Below are positions 1 to 5,421 of a DNA stretch of 7,761 bases, piece after piece. The notes below the pieces were generated by a model. That model ran no database searches. It saw nothing but the letters and a program-made list of their open reading frames with translations, and was not told where the DNA came from. The stretch's first letter is position 1. Each line of letters begins with the position of its first letter. The stretch is from contig JACRDR010000182.1 of NCBI GenBank assembly GCA_016212845.1, forward strand, positions 1 through 7,761, written 5' to 3'. Source of the DNA: Elusimicrobiota bacterium (GTDB lineage: Bacteria > Elusimicrobiota > Elusimicrobia > UBA1565 > JACRDR01). Made by a program: the position numbers and the translations under genes.

Positions 1-1
1 C

Positions 2-100
2 GACGACCATGGAAATCTGTACGGCAAGGACGGCTCGTACTTGCGGCAGTACAACGTGACGCCGGACCCGAATCCGCCGCAATCGCTTCCGGGAGCATAG
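2..100 (+). CDS. 3' end of an unidentified gene (partial)
   Basis: Reading frame 2 is open from the window edge to a TAG at 98-100 and encodes 32 residues ending in PNPPQSLPGA. The peptide is hydrophilic and rich in Gly, Asp, Tyr and Pro, beginning DDHGNLYGKDGSYLRQY. It could be the tail of a small exported or structural protein, but I do not recognise a family. The next gene starts only 9 bases after this stop and its ribosome-binding site begins directly after the TAG, so the two are probably co-transcribed. The only support is the open frame and this spacing, and frame 1 is also open here, so the call is moderate. Confidence 0.5.
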   Translation, partial: DDHGNLYGKDGSYLRQYNVTPDPNPPQSLPGA

Positions 101-109
101 AGAGGAATC

Positions 110-559
110 ATGAACCAGAGAACGATCAGGACGGTCCTGGCGCTCGGCGCGCTCGCGGCCTTCGCCGGCGCGGCGCGGGCCGAGACGGCGATTCGCTTCG
201 ACAGCGTCGCGCCGAAGACCGCGGGGCCGCAGCCGACGCTGCTGCAGTCGCTGCGCGAGGCGACGAAGGACCTGGAGGTGCCCGTCGCGAAAGAGGCGGG
301 CGCAAAAGCCGAGAAGACGTTCTGGGGCTCGGACGGCCAGTGGTGCGACGACGGCCGCGTGTATCGCGGCGGTCCGTGCGACAACACCGGGCATTGGCGG
401 CGCGGCAGCCGCGATCCGTGGTCGCGCGATCCCTCGCGCGAAGGCTGGGGCTACGGGCGCAGCCCGTACGATCAGCCGTGGCGGCGCGGTCCGGGGCGGC
501 GGGAAGATCCCTATCGCCGCGGCCCGTATCGCCGAGACCCGTACCGCCGCTATCCGTAA
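110..559 (+). CDS. Small exported protein with Arg/Tyr/Pro-rich tail
   Basis: A 149-residue protein. Residues 1-24 form a clear Sec signal peptide: basic start (MNQRTIRT), Ala/Leu-rich core, and a likely cleavage after AARA (residue 24). The mature part has a short acidic/Ala-rich region (about 25-70), a segment with two cysteines (C79, C90) that could form a disulfide, and a very basic tail (97-149) with PYRR repeated every five residues at 134, 139 and 144. It should therefore be strongly cationic and periplasmic or surface located, perhaps binding anionic cell-wall or nucleic-acid polymers; that role is inference. An AGAGGAA motif lies just upstream of the ATG. It follows the preceding partial gene by 9 bases and is closed by a strong terminator, so it ends a transcription unit separate from the signalling genes downstream. 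I do not recognise a named family. Confidence 0.8.
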   Translation: MNQRTIRTVLALGALAAFAGAARAETAIRFDSVAPKTAGPQPTLLQSLREATKDLEVPVAKEAGAKAEKTFWGSDGQWCDDGRVYRGGPCDNTGHWRRGSRDPWSRDPSREGWGYGRSPYDQPWRRGPGRREDPYRRGPYRRDPYRRYP

Positions 560-568
560 CGAGGACTG

Positions 569-606
569 AAACCGGCCCGGTCAGCCGACCGGGCCGGTTT
601 TTTCTT
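569..606 (+). terminator. Rho-independent terminator
   Basis: A perfect 14-bp GC-rich stem (569-582 paired with 587-600) encloses the 4-base loop AGCC. It runs into a T tract: six consecutive T at 598-603, then CTT. It begins 10 bases after the stop of the small exported protein. The left flank carries only AAA, so it is expected to terminate + strand transcription only. It insulates the downstream kinase operon, which therefore needs its own promoter. Confidence 0.95.
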
Positions 607-644
607 ATACGCCGGCGTCCACGAAAGCGACCTGAGGACGCAAG

Positions 645-674
645 CTGGCGCCGAGGGCGACGGACGCGTATACT
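645..674 (+). promoter_or_regulatory. Possible promoter of the kinase operon (leaderless start)
   Basis: TATACT at 669-674 matches the -10 consensus at 5 of 6 positions and stands out in GC-rich surroundings. A -35 is poor: CTGGCG at 645-650 matches 3 of 6 with an 18-bp spacer. If the -10 is used, transcription would begin about seven bases downstream, on or next to the GTG start codon at 681, giving a leaderless mRNA. This agrees with the lack of any Shine-Dalgarno motif ahead of that GTG. The terminator just upstream implies that a promoter must lie between 607 and 681 unless read-through occurs. Confidence 0.4.
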
Positions 675-680
675 TCGGGT

Positions 681-2159
681 GTGAGATTGCGCGCCCGATT
701 CGCTTCGGCCAGCAGCGCTCTCGTGCTCGCGGTGCTCGCCGCGACCGGGACGCTGCAGTATTTCGCCGAGCGACGGCAGTTGGTGCGCGCGCAGGCGGCC
801 GCGCAGGTAGCGGCGGTTCGCGCCCTCGCCAAGGCGTGCGAGGAGGCGATGGTCGAGAACAACGACGTCGCCGCGCTCAACTACTTCAAGGCGTTCCGCC
901 GCACGCCCGCGCTCCGGTCGATCGCGATGGCCGGGCCCGACCTTCAGTACCGGCTTCACTCCGACGCGCTAGACGGCAAGGGCGATTGGCAGAGCCGCTC
1001 GCTCGGCGACGGCGCGGCGCAGCGGGCGCTCGCGCAGGCCGACCCCGTCCGGGCCGAGGACGGCGGCGGCGTGACGTGGACGATGGCGCTCTCGGTGCGC
1101 GGGAAGCCGGCGGGCTTGCTGCGTCTCGAATTCGACGCCGCGGAGATGCGTCGCGACATCCGCGGGCCGCTGGCCTCCAGCGCCCGCCGCTTCCTGCTCG
1201 TCGCCCTTTGCTGCCTCGTCTTAGGCGTCATCGGCGCGGCGTGGCTCGCCGAGCGGCTCGTCGAGCCTATCCGGCGGCTGGCCGAGGGCGCGCGACGCTA
1301 CTCCGAGGGAAAACTCGAGCATCGGGTGGATGTCGGCGAGAAAAGCGAGCTCGGACTCCTGGCGGACGACCTCAACCGCATGGCCGAGAGGCTGGGAGAG
1401 ATGGACGAGCTCAAGCAGCGTTTCTTCCATCAGCTGACCCACGACTTGCGCGTGCCGCTCTCCTCGATCCAAGGCTACCTCGAGCTGCTTTTGTCGGGCA
1501 AGGCGGGCGCGATCTCGGCGGACCAACGCTCTCATCTTCTGCAGGCGGAGGAAGGCGCGCAGATCGTCGCGGACTTCGTCGACAATATCCTCGATCTCGC
1601 GCGGATGAAGGGCTCGGCGCCGATGCCGGAAGGCGGCGGCTGCGAGCTGGGACCCGTGATTCAGAAGGCGGTCGACCTCGTGCAAGTCCAGGCCAAGCGC
1701 CTCGGCGTCGTCGTCGACGCGACCTTCCTCGAGGAGCCGCCGGCCGTGAAGATCCCCGAGCAGTTCGTGCGTCGGGTGCTTCTGAACCTGCTCGGCAACG
1801 CGCTGAAATTCACGCAGGCGGGCGGCCGCGTGGTCGTCTCCGCGCACCGGGCGCACGGCATCGTGATGCTCGAGGTGCGGGACAACGGCATCGGGATTCC
1901 CGCGGACAAGCTCGAGAAGGTCTTCCAGGATTTCTATCGCGTGCCCGAGACGATGCCGAACCTCCGCGGCCCGGCCGGCGTCGGCATCGGCCTCTCCATC
2001 TGCAAGATGATCCTCGAGGCGCACGGCGGCTCGATCGCGGTCGACAGCCAGCTCGGCAAGGGAGCGCGCTTCACCGTCGCGCTGCCGATCGCTCCCTACA
2101 TAGCGGCACCCGGGCCGAACGGCCCGGAGAGCCCCGCCCGCGGCGGGGTAAAGGCTTGA
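681..2159 (+). CDS. Membrane sensor histidine kinase (HAMP–HisKA–HATPase_c)
   Basis: A 492-residue sensor kinase. TM1 is about residues 9-27, the extracytoplasmic sensor region about 28-168 (no recognised ligand motif, possibly Cache/PAS-like), TM2 about 171-190, and HAMP about 191-243. The HisKA H-box contains the phospho-accepting His254 (QLTHDLRVPL), followed by the ATPase domain with N-box NLLGNALKFT (369-378), G1 box DNGIGI (401-406), F-box FQDFYR (415-420) and G2 box GVGIGLSI (433-440). All kinase motifs are present, so autophosphorylation should be possible. The H-box position +4 is Val258 instead of the usual Thr/Asn, a residue linked to phosphatase activity in HisKA kinases. GTG at 681 is chosen because an in-frame TGA lies at 633-635, the only other candidate is CTG at 645, and the frame otherwise starts directly with TM1. 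The low-complexity Pro/Gly tail (471-492) lies past the ATPase fold and its DNA forms two hairpins. Confidence 0.95.
   Translation: MRLRARFASASSALVLAVLAATGTLQYFAERRQLVRAQAAAQVAAVRALAKACEEAMVENNDVAALNYFKAFRRTPALRSIAMAGPDLQYRLHSDALDGKGDWQSRSLGDGAAQRALAQADPVRAEDGGGVTWTMALSVRGKPAGLLRLEFDAAEMRRDIRGPLASSARRFLLVALCCLVLGVIGAAWLAERLVEPIRRLAEGARRYSEGKLEHRVDVGEKSELGLLADDLNRMAERLGEMDELKQRFFHQLTHDLRVPLSSIQGYLELLLSGKAGAISADQRSHLLQAEEGAQIVADFVDNILDLARMKGSAPMPEGGGCELGPVIQKAVDLVQVQAKRLGVVVDATFLEEPPAVKIPEQFVRRVLLNLLGNALKFTQAGGRVVVSAHRAHGIVMLEVRDNGIGIPADKLEKVFQDFYRVPETMPNLRGPAGVGIGLSICKMILEAHGGSIAVDSQLGKGARFTVALPIAPYIAAPGPNGPESPARGGVKA
2110..2149 (+). promoter_or_regulatory. Two tandem GC-rich hairpins before the regulator start
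   Basis: Two perfect inverted repeats sit back to back in the last codons of the kinase gene. CCGGGCC (2110-2116) pairs with GGCCCGG (2121-2127) around a GAAC loop. CCCCGCC (2132-2138) pairs with GGCGGGG (2142-2148) around a CGC loop, with a possible extra G·U pair from 2131 to 2149. No T tract follows, so they are not an intrinsic terminator. The second stem contains GGGG at 2145-2148, about 7 bases before the TTG start at 2156 and thus possibly part of the ribosome-binding site. They may lower or condition translation of the regulator, or protect mRNA ends; function is inference. Confidence 0.6.
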
Positions 2160-2842
2160 GGGCGCGCGTTCTCGTCGTCGACGACCATCCCGCCTCGCTC
2201 TCCCGGCTTCAGGAGCTCCTCGTCCTGCCCGAATTCGTCCTCCGGTGCGAGAAGCGTCTGGAGGGAGCCCTGGCGGCCGCTATCGGCTGGCAGCCGGAGG
2301 CGATCGTGGTCTCGGACCGCCTCAAGGGAGCGCGCGAACTCCTCGACTCGCTCAAGCAGGATTCGCGGACCGCGCCGGTGCCCGTGTTCTGGCTCGCGGC
2401 CGAAGGCGAGGCGGCGGCGCTGAAAGCGCTCGCGCGCGGCGCGGTCAGCTACCTCGCGCAGCCTTACGAGGCGGAGGAGCTCGTCGCTCGATTGCGCGCG
2501 CTCGTGCGGCACGCCCGCGCGGCGCAGGGCAAGGACGGCTCGCTCCGGTTCGGACCGCTGCATCTCGACCGGCCCGGACGCCGCGTGTATTCCGCCGGGA
2601 AGCCGCTCGACCTCGCGCCGAAGGAGTTCGAGATCCTCGAATACCTCGCCGAGTCGGCCGGGCGCGTGCTCAGCCGCCGGCAGATCCTCGAGCGCGTGTG
2701 GGGCTACGACTCGGCGTCGGGCCCGCGGTCCGTCGACTACCACGTCTTCCAGCTGAGAAAGAAGCTCGGCTCCCGCCTGTCCGGCGCGATCGACACCGTT
2801 TCGCGCGTCGGCTACTGCTTCCGCCCGGAAGCTATTTCATAA
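2156..2842 (+). CDS. OmpR/PhoB-type response regulator with degenerate receiver
   Basis: A 228-residue regulator: receiver domain about residues 3-120 and OmpR-type winged-helix DNA-binding domain about 130-225. The DNA-binding half shows the family motifs LAPKEFEILEYLAE, RVLSRRQILERVWG, RSVDYHVFQLRKKLG and the wing VSRVGYCF. In the receiver the N-terminal acidic pair is kept (D9, D10). The conserved Thr is Ala81 (WLAA) and the conserved Lys is Gln102 (AQPY). In a gapless alignment from Pro47 the acceptor Asp position holds Ser53, with Asp54 one residue late. It may act independently of phosphorylation, as known atypical OmpR regulators do (inference). The start is TTG at 2156, sharing TTGA with the kinase stop, with a purine-rich GGGGTAAAGG upstream. 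A longer open frame upstream is out-of-frame kinase sequence. Targets cannot be read from the sequence; the following envelope operon is the natural candidate. Confidence 0.9.
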   Translation: MRARVLVVDDHPASLSRLQELLVLPEFVLRCEKRLEGALAAAIGWQPEAIVVSDRLKGARELLDSLKQDSRTAPVPVFWLAAEGEAAALKALARGAVSYLAQPYEAEELVARLRALVRHARAAQGKDGSLRFGPLHLDRPGRRVYSAGKPLDLAPKEFEILEYLAESAGRVLSRRQILERVWGYDSASGPRSVDYHVFQLRKKLGSRLSGAIDTVSRVGYCFRPEAIS

Positions 2843-2901
2843 TAAAAACCAAATATTTCCCTAACAACTACCCGTTACATCCTCCTTAATAGGGGGACAC
2901 G
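2838..2901 (+). promoter_or_regulatory. AT-rich intergenic leader, possible promoter
   Basis: These bases lie between two regulator genes and are strikingly AT-rich against the rest of the window, including the palindrome AAATATTT (2851-2858). CATAAT at 2838-2843 matches the -10 consensus at 5 of 6 positions; the matching -35 (CTGCTT, 2815-2820, 17-bp spacer) is weak. No terminator hairpin with a T tract is present, so read-through from the kinase/regulator pair is also possible. It may hold a promoter, and perhaps an operator, for the receiver–PorV operon. Confidence 0.3.
2880..2897 (+). promoter_or_regulatory. Hairpin occluding the receiver gene's Shine-Dalgarno
   Basis: TCCTCCT (2880-2886) can pair over seven base pairs, one of them G·U, with AGGGGGA (2891-2897) around the loop TAAT. 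The right arm is the ribosome-binding site of the gene starting at 2902. The left arm contains CCTCC, the same sequence as the 16S rRNA anti-Shine-Dalgarno. The stem would compete with ribosome binding and could make translation depend on helper factors, on temperature or on coupling. The pairing is visible; the regulatory role is inference. Confidence 0.5.
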
Positions 2902-3270
2902 ATGGGACGCAAGCTGTTGGTCATCGACGACGATCCTTCCATACGAAAGCTGGTAAAAAGCCACCTCGAGCCCGACGGCTGGATCGTCGAGGAGGCCGCG
3001 ACCGGGGAGGCCGGCATCGACCGCGCGAAATCCACCGCGCCCGACGCCATCCTGCTCGATTTCAACCTTCCCGACGGCGAGGGCCCGCAGTTCTGCCGGC
3101 GTCTCAAGGCCGAGCGTTCGCTCGAGCGCGTGCCCGTGCTTATGATCTCCGGCTTCCGCGTGAAGACGGGTGACAGGGTCATGGGCCTCGACGAGGGCGC
3201 GGTGGACTATCTGGTGAAGCCCTTCAAGATGTCGGTCCTCGCCGCGAAGCTGGAGGCGCTGCTCAGGTAA
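2902..3270 (+). CDS. Stand-alone CheY-like receiver protein
   Basis: A 122-residue protein that is a single receiver domain with no output domain. The phosphorylation site is complete: acidic cluster D9-D11 (VIDDDPS), acceptor Asp53 (AILLDFNLPDG), Ser83 in the Thr/Ser position (LMISGF) and Lys106 (LVKPFK). It should accept phosphate from a histidine kinase and act by protein–protein contact. Its neighbour kinase at 681-2159 is the obvious candidate donor, especially since the paired OmpR-type regulator has a damaged receiver. The ATG has a strong AGGGGG Shine-Dalgarno (2891-2896), which can be folded into a hairpin. The TAA stop (3268-3270) shares a base with the ATG of the PorV-like gene, which has no clear ribosome-binding site of its own, so the two are probably translationally coupled. 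The domain call is firm; the partner is inferred. Confidence 0.93.
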   Translation: MGRKLLVIDDDPSIRKLVKSHLEPDGWIVEEAATGEAGIDRAKSTAPDAILLDFNLPDGEGPQFCRRLKAERSLERVPVLMISGFRVKTGDRVMGLDEGAVDYLVKPFKMSVLAAKLEALLR

Positions 3271-4394
3271 TGCTCCGCCCGCTCCTCGCCGTTCTGCTGC
3301 TGGGAACCGCGCTGCCGGCTCGCGCGGCTTCCCCGGGCACGACCGGCGCGGAGTTCCTCAAGTTCGGGCAGGGCGCGCGCGCGACGGGCATGGGCGAGGC
3401 GCAAGTCGCGGTCGTCGACGACCCCTACGCGGCCTACTGGAACCCGGCGGGTTTGGCGAGCCTGCAGTATCCGGCCCTCTCGGTGACGTACAACAAGGCG
3501 CTGCAGGGGATCGACCAGCAGTACCTGTCCTTCGCCTACCCGCTCGCGGCCGGCAGCGTCGTGGACCTCAACGTGACCCGGCTCGGCATGTCCGCGATCC
3601 AGGGCTACGACGCGACGGGCACGAAGACCCGCGACGTCGGCGCCTCGGACCTCGCGTTCGGCGCGGCGTACGGCCGCACGATCCTAAACGACGCGAAGGG
3701 CCGCTCCAGGCTCAACGCCGGCGCCAACTTCAAGTTTATCCGGGAGCAGTTGGATCGCGCGTCCGCGTCCACGTACGCGGGCGACGTGGGCTTGCTCGCG
3801 TATCTCTGGCGCACGAACGGACCCGGCCCGGACCCGGGGATCCGCTTGGGCCTGACGGCCCGCAACCTCGGGCCGGGGCTCCGCTTCGATCGCGACAACG
3901 CTCCATTGCCGGCGACCTACAGCGGCGGGTTCGCCTGGCGCTCGTATCCCCGGGGCGACTCTTTGACCGTCAGCGCCGACGTCGTCGCCGCGCGCGACGA
4001 CGACCCGTATGGGGCGCTCGGCCTCGAGTACACCGCCTTCCGTTTGCTGGCGCTGCGCCTGGGGTTCCGCACCGGCACCGACGTGGGCCAGGGCTTTCGC
4101 GCGGGCGTCGGTTTCAAGCTCAAGGTCGTCGAGCTCGACTACGCTTTCGCGGGCTTCGGCGACCTCGGCCAGATGCACCGGGTCGGCATGTCTTTCCGCT
4201 TCGGCGGGCCGATCGAGCCTACCGCGCCCGAAGAGCGCGTCCTTCAAGAGATGCTCGAGAAAGGCAAGCGCCTGCTCAAAGACGGGCAGGACTACGAGGC
4301 CGCTTTGCAGTTCGACGAAGTGCTCAAGCTCGACCCGGGCAACCGGCAGGCCCTGGAATTGATGCGGCAAGCTCATGACCATCTCAAGAAGTAG
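3270..4394 (+). CDS. PorV/PQ-family outer-membrane barrel with C-terminal TPR
   Basis: A 374-residue protein. Residues 1-19 are a signal peptide with cleavage after ARA. The mature start (about 22-63) carries the family signature: AEFLKFGQGARATGMGEA, then AVVDDPYAAYWNPAGLA. Alternating, aromatic-rich strands to about residue 312 (ending HRVGMSFRFGG) fit an outer-membrane beta-barrel of the PorV/PQ (UPF0164, FadL-like) group. A soluble extension (about 319-374) holds one TPR-like helix pair with EVLKLDPGN and should face the periplasm. In Bacteroidota, PorV shuttles type IX cargo at the outer membrane; outside that phylum the role is mostly unknown, so a part in surface-protein export is inference. 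It starts one base inside the receiver gene's stop and overlaps the next TPR gene by 20 bases. The extra TPR could dock the neighbouring TPR protein. Confidence 0.88.
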   Translation: MLRPLLAVLLLGTALPARAASPGTTGAEFLKFGQGARATGMGEAQVAVVDDPYAAYWNPAGLASLQYPALSVTYNKALQGIDQQYLSFAYPLAAGSVVDLNVTRLGMSAIQGYDATGTKTRDVGASDLAFGAAYGRTILNDAKGRSRLNAGANFKFIREQLDRASASTYAGDVGLLAYLWRTNGPGPDPGIRLGLTARNLGPGLRFDRDNAPLPATYSGGFAWRSYPRGDSLTVSADVVAARDDDPYGALGLEYTAFRLLALRLGFRTGTDVGQGFRAGVGFKLKVVELDYAFAGFGDLGQMHRVGMSFRFGGPIEPTAPEERVLQEMLEKGKRLLKDGQDYEAALQFDEVLKLDPGNRQALELMRQAHDHLKK

Positions 4395-5421
4395 CGCTCT
4401 GATCCTCTGGCTGGCGGCCCCGGCGCTCGCCGTGCCCGCGAGGCCCGTGCCCATGCCCGCGTCCGCGGCGCCGACGCTCGACGCGCTCGTGCGCGACAGC
4501 CGCGCCGCCTACTTCAACGGCAACTACGAGGAGTCGGCGCAGCTCGCGATGGAGGCGCTCATCGCCGAGCCGACGAACGCCGAGGCCCGCGACCTGCTGC
4601 AGCTCTCCGCCAAGACTCTCGCCGAGCTCGACGTGAAGATGGTGCAGGACGAGCGCGCCAAGCTCATGGAGGAGATGAAAAAGATCCGCGCGAAGCAGGC
4701 CGCGGACAAGGTCCTCGAGGCCGAGATGTGGAAGAAGGAGGACGCGGAGCTCAAGGTTCGCATCGCCGAGGTGGAAAAGAGCCGGCCGCTTTGGAGCGCG
4801 TGGGCGCGCGCCTATCTCGCGCATGGAGAGATCCTCGAGGTCTATCAGCTCATCTACCAAGTGAAGGACCAATTTCCGAACGAGGCGTGGGTGCTGCCGC
4901 AGCTCGACCGGCTGAGCAATACGCTCAAGCGCGATCCGTCCATCCTCGAGAAGCGCCCGCCCGAGTACCGGGACGCGGTGCTCGGGTTCTCGGCGTACTC
5001 CGACGGGCGCTGGAAGGACGCGGTCTATTACTGGAAGTCCGCCCTGGAAAAGGTGGAGACGGGTTCGCTGCTGCCGCGCGAGTCGATCGAGCGAAGGCTG
5101 GCGGAAGCGGCCGCGAAGCTGCCGCCCGAGGCGCCGCCGGTTCCGGTGAAGAAGCCCGTTCGCAGGCTCCCCGCTGCCGCAGCCAAGCCGAAGCCCGTCG
5201 AGCCGCCGCCGGCGGCGGCGCCCGCGGTTCCGGTCGAGCCCGCCTCGGGCGACGCGAAGGAAGTGCAGGCGCTCTACACCCAGGGCCTCGTGCAGTACGG
5301 CTTCGGGCACGTGTCGGAGGCCGCCAAGACTTGGGAGCAGGTGCTCAAGCTCGATCCGAAGCATCCGTCCGCGCGCCGGGCCCTGGAGCGAGCGCGCCAC
5401 GAGCTGGAGGGCGGACGATGA
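4375..5421 (+). CDS. Periplasmic TPR and coiled-coil scaffold protein
   Basis: A 348-residue protein with a short signal peptide (cleavage probably after ALA, residue 19). Predicted order: TPR-like helices about 41-75 (AAYFNGNYEESAQLAMEAL), a highly charged coiled coil about 80-137, more TPR-like helices about 141-180 and 197-226 (AYSDGRWKDAVYYWKSAL), a Pro/Ala/Lys-rich linker about 249-291, and a final TPR about 295-345 (GHVSEAAKTWEQVLKLDP). There are no catalytic motifs, so a scaffold or adaptor role in the periplasm is the likely job. The ATG lies inside the end of the PorV-like gene (20-base overlap) with only a weak Shine-Dalgarno, indicating coupled translation. The linker could span periplasm or peptidoglycan. 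Its last TPR resembles the one on the barrel's tail. Similar two-ended TPR proteins occur beside PorV-like genes in poorly studied phyla (recollection, not checked). Confidence 0.85.
   Translation: MTISRSSALILWLAAPALAVPARPVPMPASAAPTLDALVRDSRAAYFNGNYEESAQLAMEALIAEPTNAEARDLLQLSAKTLAELDVKMVQDERAKLMEEMKKIRAKQAADKVLEAEMWKKEDAELKVRIAEVEKSRPLWSAWARAYLAHGEILEVYQLIYQVKDQFPNEAWVLPQLDRLSNTLKRDPSILEKRPPEYRDAVLGFSAYSDGRWKDAVYYWKSALEKVETGSLLPRESIERRLAEAAAKLPPEAPPVPVKKPVRRLPAAAAKPKPVEPPPAAAPAVPVEPASGDAKEVQALYTQGLVQYGFGHVSEAAKTWEQVLKLDPKHPSARRALERARHELEGGR

Noticed and set aside
2110..2149. Intrinsic terminator between kinase and regulator
   Set aside because: The stems are strong but no T tract follows and the regulator start overlaps the kinase stop.
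836..2842. 668-residue + strand open frame covering the kinase and regulator
   Set aside because: Only the part from TTG 2156 encodes a recognisable protein; upstream it is Arg/Ala-rich shadow of the kinase frame.
2862..2877. TAAC…GTTA inverted repeat as an operator for the OmpR-type regulator
   Set aside because: Only 4-bp arms, easily found by chance in an AT-rich gap; OmpR-type sites are usually longer direct repeats.
4384..5400. 338-residue minus-strand open frame opposite the TPR gene
   Set aside because: It is Arg/Leu/His-rich with no domain logic and mirrors the codon pattern of the + strand gene, as expected in GC-rich DNA.
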